This document shows positions 28,573-37,710 of a stretch of 40,759 nucleotides of DNA, piece by piece. The translations under genes and the position numbers were made by a program. The first letter of the stretch is position 1. Each line of letters starts with the position of its first letter. This DNA is from Peribacillus asahii (GTDB lineage Bacteria > Bacillota > Bacilli > Bacillales > DSM-1321): assembly GCF_003570725.1 (NCBI RefSeq), contig NZ_QWVS01000063.1, positions 1 through 40,759 on the forward strand. Reading direction: 5' to 3'. The notes under the pieces were generated by a model. It was not told where the DNA came from. It made no database searches and saw only the letters and a list, made by a program, of their open reading frames with translations.

Positions 28573-29547
28573 ATGCGTCCAATTATATTAGGTATTTGTG
28601 CAGCATTCTTTTTTTCTGTAACGTTTATTTTAAATCGAGCAATGGAATTATCGGGGGGAAGTTGGATTTGGAGCGCTTCTTTACGATATTTTTTCATGGT
28701 TCCCTTTTTATTAGCAATTGTCATCGCTAGAAAAAACATACGCCCCCTCTTTCAAAATATGAAAGAACATTGGGGGCAGTGGGTTTTATGGTCCTCTATT
28801 GGGTTTGGGTTATTTTATGCACCAATTTGCTTTGCTGCTGCATTTGCGCCAGGGTGGCTAACTGCAAGCACATGGCAAATTACAATTATTTCTGGCTCCT
28901 TACTTGCACCACTTTTCTTTCTAACGATTACAACACCGAATGGTTCTAAAAAAATAAGAAGGAAAATCCCAGTTCGCGGATTATTCATGTCGCTTATTAT
29001 TTTACTCGGTATTGCTCTTATGCAGCTTGAACACGCCAGCTCTATTTCGTTAAAACACGTATTATTAGGAATCATCCCTGTCATTATTGCTTCCTTTGCT
29101 TACCCACTAGGAAATCGAAAAATGATGGATCTTTGTGTCGGACGTTTAGATGCCTATCAACGAGTATTAGGCATGACGTTAGCAAGTCTGCCTTTTTGGT
29201 TTATCCTTTCTCTTTATGGGCTGTTTACAGTAGGCGTACCTAGTATCGAACAAACGACTCAATCTTTGCTCGTTGCCATCTCTTCCGGCGTATTAGCGAC
29301 GGTACTGTTCTTTCAAGCGACTGATTTAGTCAGAGGAAATATGCAAAAACTAGCTGCTGTTGAAGCGACTCAATCGCTTGAAGTTTTGTTCACTGTTGTT
29401 GGAGAAGTCCTATTACTATCGACTGCCTTCCCTTCCCTTTTATCATGGACTGGTATGTTCATCATTGTCATCGGCATGATTCTCCATAGCTATGTATCAC
29501 ATTATAAAACAACGAAACTTGCAAACAATCAATTGGCGAAATCATAA
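28573..29547 (+). CDS. EamA/DMT-type multidrug resistance efflux transporter
   Basis: The 324-residue membrane protein has about ten helices, opening with PIILGICAAFFFSVTFILNR and containing GVLATVLFFQATDLVRGNMQ and the C-terminal EATQSLEVLFTVVGE. It matches the EmrE-like multidrug resistance family within the drug/metabolite superfamily. The ATG at 28573 follows GAGGTG closely; an in-frame TTG at 28561 has no better site. It is preceded by the GntR remnant. Confidence 0.83.
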   Translation: MRPIILGICAAFFFSVTFILNRAMELSGGSWIWSASLRYFFMVPFLLAIVIARKNIRPLFQNMKEHWGQWVLWSSIGFGLFYAPICFAAAFAPGWLTASTWQITIISGSLLAPLFFLTITTPNGSKKIRRKIPVRGLFMSLIILLGIALMQLEHASSISLKHVLLGIIPVIIASFAYPLGNRKMMDLCVGRLDAYQRVLGMTLASLPFWFILSLYGLFTVGVPSIEQTTQSLLVAISSGVLATVLFFQATDLVRGNMQKLAAVEATQSLEVLFTVVGEVLLLSTAFPSLLSWTGMFIIVIGMILHSYVSHYKTTKLANNQLAKS

Positions 29548-29576
29548 GGCAAATCGATGAAATACTCTATAGATTA

Positions 29577-29616
29577 AAGAAGAAGGGGCACCCATTTTGG
29601 AGTGCCCCCTCTTCTA
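29577..29616. terminator. bidirectional terminator between DMT exporter and mtnE
   Basis: A stem of about 14 bp (AGAAG..AGGGGCAC with GTGCCCC..TCTTCT, two bulges) lies between the convergent genes. Confidence 0.8.
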
Positions 29617-29644
29617 TTAAGCTTGTTGCTCACCATAAGAAAAA

Positions 29645-30820
29645 TTAGGTAAATAACTTTAGCGCTTCAATTCGTTTCACGGCTTCTTGAAGCCTTTCCT
29701 CAGAAGTAAGTAACCCGACCCTGACATAACCTTCACCAAATTGACCAAATCCATTTCCTGGTGCAACGGCAACATAAGCTTCATTTAATAAATAATCTGC
29801 AAAGCTTTCCGAAGTGAACCCTTCTGGAACTTTAAGCCAAGCAAAAAACGAAGCTTTCGGTGCCGTTACGTTCCAACCAATTGAACGTAACCCATCAATA
29901 AACACACGACGGCGCCCTTCATATGTTGCCACCAATTCACGGACGCAATCTTGTGACTCAAGTAATGCTGTTGCAGCCGCTTCTTGAATAGCAGGGAATA
30001 AACTTACATATAGATGATCTTGGAGCAGCTCCAGCGCTTGAATCACACTTTTATTCCCAACAGCAAAGCCTACTCGCCAGCCTGCCATATTATATGTTTT
30101 AGACAGAGTATATACTTCAATTCCGATATCTTTTGCCCCTTCTGTTTGTAAAAAACTGCGCGGCTTTTCTCCATCGAAACCAATTGCTCCATAAGCAAAG
30201 TCGTGTACAACACACATCGAATGTTCTTTTGCGAATACAACCGTCTGCTCAAAAAATTCAGCCGTAGCACTTGCACCTGTTGGATTATTAGGATAATTAA
30301 GGAACATCATTTTCGCTTGTTGAACAACTTCACGATCTAAGCGTGTGTAATCAGGTAAAAAGTCATTTTCTTCAAGCAGTGGCATAAATGCTGTTTTCAC
30401 TTGCGCTAATGCAACACCTGATAAATAGTCTGGATATCCTGGATCTGGAACGAGCACCGTGTCACCTGGGTTTAATAAGCATTGTGGAAGCTCTACTAAC
30501 CCTGCTTTTCCGCCGAACAAAATCGCAACTTCTGTATTAGGGTCTAACACTACTCCATGCTCTCTTTCATAATAAGCACAAGCCGCTTCCTTCAAATATT
30601 GATGACCGCGAAACGGAGAATATTTATGATTCAACGGTTTCTCTGCCGCTATTTGCAAACTTTTCACTATATGTTCTGGCGTTGGCTGGTCTGGATTGCC
30701 CTGCCCTAAATTAATGACATCATGTCCCTGTGCTTGAATGCTATTAACTTTCGCAACAAGCGAAGCAAAAAATTGTTTCGGTAATGTCTTTAATAATTCG
30801 GATTTTTCAAATTGAAACAT
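29645..30820 (-). CDS. mtnE: methionine aminotransferase of the methionine salvage pathway
   Basis: MtnE transaminates 4-methylthio-2-oxobutanoate to methionine, the last step of methionine salvage. The 391-residue protein is a PLP-dependent class I/II aminotransferase: NLGQGNPDQPTPEH, YSPFRGHQYLKEAA, NYPNNPTGA, and SKTYNMAGWRVG with the PLP lysine. C-terminal VAVAPGNGFGQFGEGYVRVGL is typical. The start at 30820 is supported by GAAGGTG five bases upstream. It is divergent from mtnU, as in other bacilli, which supports the assignment over other aminotransferases. Confidence 0.9.
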   Translation of the reverse strand: MFQFEKSELLKTLPKQFFASLVAKVNSIQAQGHDVINLGQGNPDQPTPEHIVKSLQIAAEKPLNHKYSPFRGHQYLKEAACAYYEREHGVVLDPNTEVAILFGGKAGLVELPQCLLNPGDTVLVPDPGYPDYLSGVALAQVKTAFMPLLEENDFLPDYTRLDREVVQQAKMMFLNYPNNPTGASATAEFFEQTVVFAKEHSMCVVHDFAYGAIGFDGEKPRSFLQTEGAKDIGIEVYTLSKTYNMAGWRVGFAVGNKSVIQALELLQDHLYVSLFPAIQEAAATALLESQDCVRELVATYEGRRRVFIDGLRSIGWNVTAPKASFFAWLKVPEGFTSESFADYLLNEAYVAVAPGNGFGQFGEGYVRVGLLTSEERLQEAVKRIEALKLFT

Positions 30821-30920
30821 TCGTGCACCTTCTCTGAAATTTCTTGAAATTATAATCACAAATGATATATGTTTATGATAATGTTGTAAAGAACTTTTTC
30901 AAACTGTGGAGGTATAAATT

Positions 30921-31703
30921 ATGAACTGGAACATTGCCTGTATTCAAATGGATATTGCTTTTGGAAAACCTGAAACAAACTATACAGCAGCAGAACAACT
31001 CATTGAGCAGGCTGTTCAATCGAAGCCGGATGTCCTCGTTTTGCCAGAGCTATGGACTACCGGGTATGATTTAACGCGCTTAGAAGAAATCGCTGACGTG
31101 GAAGCAAAAGAAACGATTTCATTTTTACAAAAAATCGCCAAAAAACATCACGTACATCTCGTTGGAGGATCCATCGCCCAAAAAACAAAAGACGGCATTT
31201 ATAACACAATGCTTATGATTAATAATAAAGGAGAATTCATCAAAGATTACGATAAACTTCACTTATTTCAATTGATGGATGAACATCATTTCCTACAACC
31301 TGGTGAAAGGGATGGTTTATTTACATTTGATGACAAACTGTGTGCAGGCTTCATTTGCTACGATATCCGCTTCCCTGAATGGCTTCGTGCACATACTACA
31401 AAAGGAGCAGAAGTATTGTTTGTGTCAGCAGAATGGCCGAAACCTCGATTAGATCACTGGCGTGCGCTGTTAATTAGCCGTGCAATTGAAAATCAAGCGT
31501 ATGTTGTAGCTGTTAATCGAACAGGTTCAGATCCGAATAACGTATTTGCTGGACATTCATTAATTATTGATCCATGGGGTGAGATTATTAATGAAGCAGG
31601 TGAAGGGGTCGAAATTTTAACAGGAACTATTGATTTTACTAAAGTACATGAAGTGCGTAATAAAATTCCTGTGTTTGCCGATCGACGTCCGGAATTTTAT
31701 TAA
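30921..31703 (+). CDS. mtnU: nitrilase-family omega-amidase of methionine salvage
   Basis: The 260-residue carbon-nitrogen hydrolase has the Glu-Lys-Cys triad: Glu43 in LPELWTTGYD, Lys112 in YDKLHLF and Cys146 in GFICYDIRFPEW. In bacilli MtnU (YkrU) is thought to act on 2-oxoglutaramate or a similar amide made by glutamine-dependent transamination beside MtnE. GGAGG lies seven bases upstream of the ATG. It is divergent from mtnE and upstream of the mtnK S-box. Confidence 0.9.
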   Translation: MNWNIACIQMDIAFGKPETNYTAAEQLIEQAVQSKPDVLVLPELWTTGYDLTRLEEIADVEAKETISFLQKIAKKHHVHLVGGSIAQKTKDGIYNTMLMINNKGEFIKDYDKLHLFQLMDEHHFLQPGERDGLFTFDDKLCAGFICYDIRFPEWLRAHTTKGAEVLFVSAEWPKPRLDHWRALLISRAIENQAYVVAVNRTGSDPNNVFAGHSLIIDPWGEIINEAGEGVEILTGTIDFTKVHEVRNKIPVFADRRPEFY

Positions 31704-31712
31704 TGTTTTATA

Positions 31713-31762
31713 TTGACAATGTTTTAGGAATATTGTTATTATTTTTCCAAGCTAACTATAAT
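31713..31762 (+). promoter_or_regulatory. promoter(s) of the mtnK transcript
   Basis: TTGACA (31713) and TTATTA (31736) are 17 bases apart. A second option is TTGTTA (31733) with a perfect TATAAT (31757), 18 bases apart, which puts the start right before the S-box. I cannot tell which is used. Confidence 0.55.
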
Positions 31763-31785
31763 TTATTAAAAATGAAAAATATACG

Positions 31786-31966
31786 TTCTCTTATCAAGAG
31801 CAGGCTGAGGGATATGGCCCTATGACGCCCAGCAACCGACCGCAATATGTGGAGAAAGAATCCGCAAGGCACGGTGCTAATTCCATCAGAAAGAATTCTT
31901 TCTGAAAGATAAGAGGTTTGAATCATCATTTCAAAACCTCTTTCTTAAATCGAAAGAGGTTTTTTA
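31786..31966 (+). ncRNA. S-box (SAM-I) riboswitch upstream of mtnK
   Basis: The aptamer runs from TTCTCTTATCAAGAGCAGG to GATAAGAGG and contains GCTGAGGGA, the conserved CGCCCAGCAACC and GGTGCTAATTCC. An intrinsic terminator follows (AAAACCTCTTTC paired with GAAAGAGGTTTTTT, 31933-31966). Its 5' strand can instead pair with AAGAGGTTTGAA at 31911-31922 as an antiterminator. SAM would favour the terminator. Confidence 0.95.
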
Positions 31967-31997
31967 CTTGTCTAAACGATAATCTGGAGGGATTATA

Positions 31998-33182
31998 TTG
32001 ACACAAACACAAGGCTCGTTTGAATTATTAACGAATGAAACAGCGATCGCACTCATACAAAAGCTAGAATTATTAGATAAGGACGCAACATTAACTTGCC
32101 GCAAAATTGGAGCTGGCCCATTCAATTATGTTTTTCATGTCGCAGATAACGCCACTAATAAAGGGGTTATTATTAAACAAGCCGTTCCCTACGCAAAAGG
32201 GCTAGGTGAAAGTGAAAGCTGGCCGCTTACATTAAAACGCGCAGCTATTGAAGCAGATGCTTTACTTACATTCGGAAGCTATTGCCCCGAATATGTCCCA
32301 AAAGTGTATTACGCAGATAAACAGCTTGCCATTACAGTCATGGAAGACTTATCACATGTAAAGATTGCTCGCACTGGTCTTATCGAAGGCGAAAACTATC
32401 CTCTTCTTTCACAACATATTGGCGAATATGCTGCCAAAACTTTATTTTACACATCTGACTATTACTTGGAATCAACGACAAAAAAAGAAATCGCACGTGC
32501 CTTCACGAATCCAGAACTGCGTAAAATTATAGAAAGTTCCATCTTTACGGGCCCATTCTTTGAGCATACACCAACCGACGTAGAAACATTATGGAACGAC
32601 CATGAATTAAAACTAGAAGTGGCAAAATTGAAAAAAATATTTATGAGTGAACAAGAAGCTCTATTGCATGGCGATTTACATACAGGACACATTTTGGCAA
32701 ACGAAAGCGAAACAAAAGTCATCGCCCCTGAAATTGCCTTCTATGGTCCAATCGGCTTTGATACCGGACAATTCATTGCTAATCTCCTTTTCCAAGCTGT
32801 TACATGCGAAGACGCGGATCAAGAGATTATTCTTTCTCATATTCAGACATTTTGGTCAACTTTTACAGATGTTTATTCAACATTATGGAATAACGAAAGT
32901 CGTGATGCATTTAAAAACATTGATGGCCTATTATCTTATGTTTTACAAAAAGCGAAAGCAGACAGCTTTGGATTTGCTGGCTGGGAATTAATTAGAAAAA
33001 CAAGCGGACTTTCACATGTAATCGATTTAGATGGAATTGACCATATGGACCAACGAATTAACGTTAAAACAAACGCGCTTATCCTTGGAACTCATTTAGT
33101 AAAAAATCGCAGTACATTGGATATTCCAACTGTTATTGAACTAGTACAACAAGTAACTCGCTCTTCCTATTCAACTCTTTAA
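31998..33182 (+). CDS. mtnK: 5-methylthioribose kinase, with altered metal-binding motif
   Basis: MtnK phosphorylates methylthioribose at carbon 1 in methionine salvage. The 394-residue protein has IGAGPFNYVFHV (glycine loop), VMEDLSHV and HGDLHTGHIL (catalytic loop). The motif that normally reads D-P-E-F-A-F and binds magnesium reads APEIAF here: Ala243 replaces the Asp, while Glu245 remains. This could weaken or abolish activity. Start is TTG at 31998 with GGAGGG upstream. Unlike in Bacillus subtilis no mtnA follows; the next 250 bases (33183-33430) hold no gene. Confidence 0.9.
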   Translation: MTQTQGSFELLTNETAIALIQKLELLDKDATLTCRKIGAGPFNYVFHVADNATNKGVIIKQAVPYAKGLGESESWPLTLKRAAIEADALLTFGSYCPEYVPKVYYADKQLAITVMEDLSHVKIARTGLIEGENYPLLSQHIGEYAAKTLFYTSDYYLESTTKKEIARAFTNPELRKIIESSIFTGPFFEHTPTDVETLWNDHELKLEVAKLKKIFMSEQEALLHGDLHTGHILANESETKVIAPEIAFYGPIGFDTGQFIANLLFQAVTCEDADQEIILSHIQTFWSTFTDVYSTLWNNESRDAFKNIDGLLSYVLQKAKADSFGFAGWELIRKTSGLSHVIDLDGIDHMDQRINVKTNALILGTHLVKNRSTLDIPTVIELVQQVTRSSYSTL

Positions 33183-33359
33183 AAGAGATTGACTATGACC
33201 AAAACACCTTTGTCTTGCTTGGTTCAATAAAATGATTCCTATATTACCATTTTAAATCAACGAGCATTACGGAATTTATTAATTTTTATTCCATACAAAA
33301 AATAGAATGATTAGTCCGAACTATCGCGATAATATTCCCGTTTTATGAAATCATGTAGT

Positions 33360-33385
33360 AAGAGACTGCTTAGGCAGCCTCTTCT
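33360..33385. terminator. terminator between mtnK and the LCP gene
   Basis: AAGAG(A)CTGC pairs with GCAG(C)CTCTT across a TTAG loop, with one A/C mismatch, between convergent genes. Confidence 0.65.
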
Positions 33386-33430
33386 TATATAGATGATACG
33401 TCATCGCGAAAATATCGTAGTTAACAAGAC

Positions 33431-34297
33431 TTACTCAAAAAACTCTTGTAAAGCCTGTTGATTTTTCTCAAAGTCTATAGATAAAGCGGCACCAGCGTGC
33501 GGATAAATTTCGTTTGTATAGCTGTCATTAACAGGGATGCGCAACGTCTTAATCGAATCAACAGGATGAAACATCGCTTGGGAACTTAATACAAACATCG
33601 TTTTCATTCCAATATCTGTTTCTACATATGTCAGCGCTTCTTCAATCATCCCTGGTAAAGCAACAATTCCGTTCACGTTAGACAGCTGCTGAATTAACTG
33701 ATCTTTTAACTGCACCAACACTTCTTGCTGTCGTTCAACACGACCGAAATCACTTTCATTATCATGTCGAAAACGAACATACTTTAAAATCTGCTCCCCA
33801 TGCAACACATTTTCTCCACTGCTCGCTGCAATACTCATATCTGAAATCATCTCTGGTTTAACATCTACAGTGAGCCCGTCTGGTGCAATTAAGTCCACTA
33901 TATTAACAAATCCTTGAAAGTCAATGACTGCAACATGGTCTACATTGATATTAAAATTCTCTAAAATCGTTTTTTTCATTAACTCGCTTCCACCATAATA
34001 ATAAGCCGCATTAATTTTATGATACCCTTTTTCATACCCTGGAATTTTCACATAACTATCTCTCATAATAGAAGCTAACTTAATCTGCCCTTTTTTTGGC
34101 TCATAACGGGCAAGCAGAAGCGCATCTGCACGCGAATCCTCTTCTCCGCGAGAATCCACACCAATTAAAAGAAATGTTTTGGCCGTTTCTTTTTTCGAAT
34201 CCGTATGTTGGTTTCGCTCCGCATTAGGTATAGGTGAAGCCACACAACCAGATAATATCGTAAAAAGTGCAAAAATTAGCAATACCTTTCTTTTCAT
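33431..34297 (-). CDS. LytR-CpsA-Psr (LCP) family lipoprotein
   Basis: LCP proteins attach anionic glycopolymers such as teichoic acids to peptidoglycan. The 288-residue protein has a lipoprotein-like signal (lipobox LSGC) rather than the usual single helix, then the LCP domain (about 35-210): LLIGVDSRG, ALLLARYEP, IMRDSYVKIPG, HKINAAYYYGG and YVRFRHDNESDFGRVERQQEVL. The Arg and Asp residues that bind the pyrophosphate lipid are present. The ATG at 34297, with GAGGTG seven to eight bases upstream, is preferred to an in-frame start at 34327. Confidence 0.9.
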   Translation of the reverse strand: MKRKVLLIFALFTILSGCVASPIPNAERNQHTDSKKETAKTFLLIGVDSRGEEDSRADALLLARYEPKKGQIKLASIMRDSYVKIPGYEKGYHKINAAYYYGGSELMKKTILENFNINVDHVAVIDFQGFVNIVDLIAPDGLTVDVKPEMISDMSIAASSGENVLHGEQILKYVRFRHDNESDFGRVERQQEVLVQLKDQLIQQLSNVNGIVALPGMIEEALTYVETDIGMKTMFVLSSQAMFHPVDSIKTLRIPVNDSYTNEIYPHAGAALSIDFEKNQQALQEFFE

Positions 34298-34361
34298 TAT
34301 CGTCACCTCGGCTTCAAAACTATCCATATTTTTCCCAAAAGTCCTCCTTCTAATACAGAAA

Positions 34362-34400
34362 AAGCTTAGTAACTAATTTAGCGTTACTAAGCTTTCCCTT
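34362..34400 (-). terminator. terminator of the S41 peptidase gene
   Basis: An 11-13 bp stem (AAAGCTTAGTAAC with its complement) is followed by a T-run on the minus strand. A second hairpin (TTAGCGAG-GAT-CTCGCTA) lies between it and the stop codon, at 34410-34432. Confidence 0.8.
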
Positions 34401-34444
34401 AACCTCACCTTACTAGCGAGATCCTCGCTAAGTGAAATTGCACT

Positions 34445-35908
34445 TTATTTCATTTCTTTTTTCAACTCTTTTACAGCCCGCTTCACTTGCGTGTCATTTT
34501 TCAAAATTTTGTCGCGTAGTTCTTGCATTAATGTAACCGTCGTCTTATCTTCCAGGATACCTGTTACTTTCAACTTATGATCCTGCTGGAATTTTTCTAC
34601 GGCTGCCTTTGTTTGTTCATCAAAGACCGTATCAACCGTTCCCGGATTATAACCAAGCTCTTTTAACATATTTTCAGCTGCTTTCACTTCTGCCGAAGCA
34701 TCTGATACTTTTAAAGCCTCATCTGGCGAAATATAAGGAAGACTCGCATAATCAGGCAGCTTGACCTCTATATCTGGCTTAATACCTTTCTTATGAATCC
34801 AATTTCCCTCCGGTGTTAACCATTTATAAGAAGTGAATTTGAAATTCGAGCCATCTTTGAAATCTTGAGCATTTTGTACAGTTCCTTTCCCAAATGACTT
34901 CACGCCAATTAATGGAATATTTGCTGATTCACTCACCGCTGCGGCCACGATTTCAGAGGCACTCGCACTTCCATCATCAATTAACACAACAACTGGTAAT
35001 TTAAACTCACCATTGTTTTCCGATTTATGAATCTCTTTATTTCCATTACGATCTTCGATTTGCAGCACAATTTCACCCTTTGGCACAAAGATGCTGGCCA
35101 TTTTTATAGCCTCTGGTAAAAGTCCACCAGGGTTGCCGCGTAAATCTAAAATTAAACCCTTCATATCTTTCTTGCTCATTTCATCAAGAGCCGTATTTAA
35201 TTCATCAACTGTATGCTCTGAAAAGCTTGTCACAGCAATTTTCGCAATCCCATCGTCGAGCATTTCTGAATAGACGGTTTCAACTGGAATTGTATCTCGA
35301 ACGATTGTAATCGATACGGGCTTCGCTTCCCCCTCTCGAGAAATCGTCAGCTCAACTTTTGTCCCTTTTTCCCCTCTAATCTTCAGAACCGCTTCAGTAG
35401 AACTTAAGCCTTCTATACTCTTACCATCCACGCTCGTAATAATATCATTCGGCTTCACACCTGCTTTTTCAGCTGGTGATCCTTTAATAGGTGACACAAC
35501 CATAATTTTCCCATCTTGTTCTTGGATTTCAGCACCAATTCCTTCAAAAGAAGAGGAAATACTTTCATTGAAGCTTTTTGCTTCCTCTTGGTCCATATAA
35601 GTAGAGTATGGATCTTCCAGTCCTTCAAGCATACCAGCAATCGCACCATTTACGAGTTTTTCATCATCAACTTCCTGATAATATTCCTTTTTAATCGTAT
35701 CATACGTCGAATACAATTTTTCAAATTGAGGATACTGGCTCGGAGCGATAGATTGCACTTTTTCATCCCCAAATGTGAGAGCAACCGTTGTAATACCTGC
35801 CGTTAAGAAGATTAACAAAAACCCCCCCATAATCAAGGGAAACTTTTTAATTTTGAAGTATCTTCCTGAATCTTTCTCTTCTCGATGTTCTTTGTTTTCT
35901 TCTTGCAT
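34445..35908 (-). CDS. S41 family carboxy-terminal processing peptidase (CtpA/CtpB-like)
   Basis: The 487-residue protein has an N-terminal membrane anchor (about 25-48), a PDZ domain (about 115-195, GIGAEIQEQDGKIMVVSPI then GVKPNDIITSVDGK), and the S41 protease core with GLILDLRGNPGG, SASASEIVAAA (catalytic Ser) and KSFGKGTVQ (catalytic Lys). It ends with a peptidoglycan-binding domain (about 405-470, MLKELGYNPGTVDTVFDEQT). It would cleave exported proteins near their C-termini; CtpB acts in sporulation signalling in Bacillus subtilis. The gap upstream (35909-36205) holds only hairpins. Confidence 0.92.
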   Translation of the reverse strand: MQEENKEHREEKDSGRYFKIKKFPLIMGGFLLIFLTAGITTVALTFGDEKVQSIAPSQYPQFEKLYSTYDTIKKEYYQEVDDEKLVNGAIAGMLEGLEDPYSTYMDQEEAKSFNESISSSFEGIGAEIQEQDGKIMVVSPIKGSPAEKAGVKPNDIITSVDGKSIEGLSSTEAVLKIRGEKGTKVELTISREGEAKPVSITIVRDTIPVETVYSEMLDDGIAKIAVTSFSEHTVDELNTALDEMSKKDMKGLILDLRGNPGGLLPEAIKMASIFVPKGEIVLQIEDRNGNKEIHKSENNGEFKLPVVVLIDDGSASASEIVAAAVSESANIPLIGVKSFGKGTVQNAQDFKDGSNFKFTSYKWLTPEGNWIHKKGIKPDIEVKLPDYASLPYISPDEALKVSDASAEVKAAENMLKELGYNPGTVDTVFDEQTKAAVEKFQQDHKLKVTGILEDKTTVTLMQELRDKILKNDTQVKRAVKELKKEMK

Positions 35909-36085
35909 TCATGCTTCACCACTTTCATGTATCACTGCTATGTATAACAATACCCCTATTTTATCAGTTTTATTGTAAAACGGAAATTATAAGTTACGAG
36001 CAGAGCTTATAAACACCGTGCATTTAGAACAGTTAGATATCAAAACTTTTATATTAACAGCTTCAAATCCCAATTAAACAAAAAC

Positions 36086-36192
36086 GAGCACTACAAAAAT
36101 CGCACTTAACAAAGTAAAGTTAAGGCTATTTATAGATGCTCGCCTTATAAAGTAAAACTTTCATTAGCGGGAGTCTTACTACCCGTTAAGTG
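36086..36192 (-). terminator. hairpins downstream of deoD
   Basis: Two structures lie after the deoD stop: TTA-CGGG pairing with CCCG-TTAA (36161-36190), and CTTAAC/GTTAAG nested within CGAGCA/TGCTCG (36086-36153). Neither has a strong T-run, so termination is likely but not clear. Confidence 0.4.
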
Positions 36193-36205
36193 TAGAATAA
36201 CAATT

Positions 36206-36913
36206 TCACGCTTCCTGAATCGCAGCTTCAAGCGCTACTTCAATCATATCACTGAATGTTGTTTGACGTTCCTCAGCTGTCGTCTCTTCTCCTGTTAAAA
36301 TATGATCAGAGATTGTAAGAACAGACAACGCTTGACGACCAAATTTTGCAGCTAATGTATATAAAGCAGCCGTCTCCATTTCAATGGCTAATATTTTATA
36401 CTTTGCCCACTTCTCTAAATCACTATTATCATTATAAAAATGATCAGCTGTAAACACATTTCCTACTTTCAACTGTAACCCTTTCGCCACACCTGCATCG
36501 TACGCTTTACGCAATAAATCGAAATCCGCTGTTGGTGCGTAATCAATACCGCCAAACGTTAAGCGGTTCATTTGCGAATCAGTCGAAGCACTCATCGCTA
36601 AAATCACATCGCGCACCTTAACATCCTTTTGAATCGCACCCGCCGTACCGACACGAATTAATTTTTGAGCATTATAACTACTGATTAATTCATTTACATA
36701 AATAGAAATTGAAGGAACACCCATGCCTGTCCCTTGAACAGAAATACGTTTTCCTTTATAGGTGCCTGTATAGCCAAACATGTTTCGTACTTCATTATAA
36801 AGCTTAGCATCTTCTAAAAACGTTTCAGCAATATATTTCGCACGCAATGGATCTCCTGGCAATAGAACCGTTTCAGCAATTTCATTTGGCGCCGCTCCAA
36901 TATGTACACTCAT
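36206..36913 (-). CDS. deoD: purine-nucleoside phosphorylase
   Basis: DeoD splits purine (deoxy)nucleosides with phosphate. The 235-residue protein shows the bacterial hexameric PNP pattern: MSVHIGA with His4, [13 protein letters not shown] (phosphate site), [27 protein letters not shown] (substrate ribose and base) and [10 protein letters not shown] with the catalytic Asp. The start has GAGGAGG seven to eight bases upstream. It is a single gene, divergent from the encapsulin operon; the 214-base gap between them is AT-rich. Confidence 0.95.
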   Translation of the reverse strand: MSVHIGAAPNEIAETVLLPGDPLRAKYIAETFLEDAKLYNEVRNMFGYTGTYKGKRISVQGTGMGVPSISIYVNELISSYNAQKLIRVGTAGAIQKDVKVRDVILAMSASTDSQMNRLTFGGIDYAPTADFDLLRKAYDAGVAKGLQLKVGNVFTADHFYNDNSDLEKWAKYKILAIEMETAALYTLAAKFGRQALSVLTISDHILTGEETTAEERQTTFSDMIEVALEAAIQEA

Positions 36914-37127
36914 TCTTATATCCTCCTCTAATGAAAAAATTATCCATTTACATACTATAACATATAATTCTTACGTAAAAAAATATGTGCCTCATCGATG
37001 TTACCTTTCTAAAATTCCCCTTAAAGTAGAAACACCCTATACAATATTTCAATATCTAAAAAAGGTATAAGGTTCACCCTGTAAGGATAATAATGGAAAT
37101 TACATCAAACATCAGGAGGATAAGAAA

Positions 37128-37688
37128 TTGAAAAAGGAACTAAAGGTTTTTTTCAAAATTTTCACTACGACCAAAGATGCAATTGAAAAGTTTATGAATA
37201 TGCTAAATCCTGTCATTCAAAATGCCAGTGATGATCATGAACGACTGTATTATCATCATATTTACGAGGAAGAAGAACAACGACTATCGCGTTTAGTAGA
37301 ACTTATCCCTCTAATAAGTAAATTTGAACAAGAAAAAGACGAGAAAGATTTTACACCCACAAACAATGAATTCAATCGCCTTTTGCAAGAATTAAATCTA
37401 GAAAAATTCGGATTACACAATTTCGTTGAGCACCTTGATTTAGCACTTTTTCGATTTACTGATACAGAACGAAGTACTCTATTAAACGAACTGAGAGATG
37501 TTTCATATCGAGATTATCAACAAGTCAAAGAATTGTTAAATGAAATCAATACACGGTTTGACCATGACTATGTTGACCCACATGCGCATCATGATGAACA
37601 CCATGATCATTTAGCGCGGCCTGCTTCTCCAACAGTAGTTACCAAGTCTAAAAGAAAAAAAGGATTTACTGTGGGAAGTTTATTGTAA
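37128..37688 (+). CDS. IMEF encapsulin cargo protein (iron-mineralising ferritin-like)
   Basis: This matches the Iron-Mineralizing Encapsulin-associated Firmicute cargo. The 186-residue protein is all-helical with metal-ligand-rich helices (HHIYEEEEQR at 43-52, HNFVEHLDLALFRF at 97-110). It has a His/Asp-rich linker (150-162, six His) and a C-terminal targeting peptide GFTVGSLL that binds the inner wall of the shell. In known systems IMEF oxidises iron(II) so that large mineral cores form inside the shell. It starts with TTG at 37128, with AGGAGG eight bases upstream, and is first in a three-gene operon, 22 bases before the shell gene. Confidence 0.88.
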   Translation: MKKELKVFFKIFTTTKDAIEKFMNMLNPVIQNASDDHERLYYHHIYEEEEQRLSRLVELIPLISKFEQEKDEKDFTPTNNEFNRLLQELNLEKFGLHNFVEHLDLALFRFTDTERSTLLNELRDVSYRDYQQVKELLNEINTRFDHDYVDPHAHHDEHHDHLARPASPTVVTKSKRKKGFTVGSLL

Positions 37689-37710
37689 GGAATAGAAGGA
37701 GGAAAGAAAA

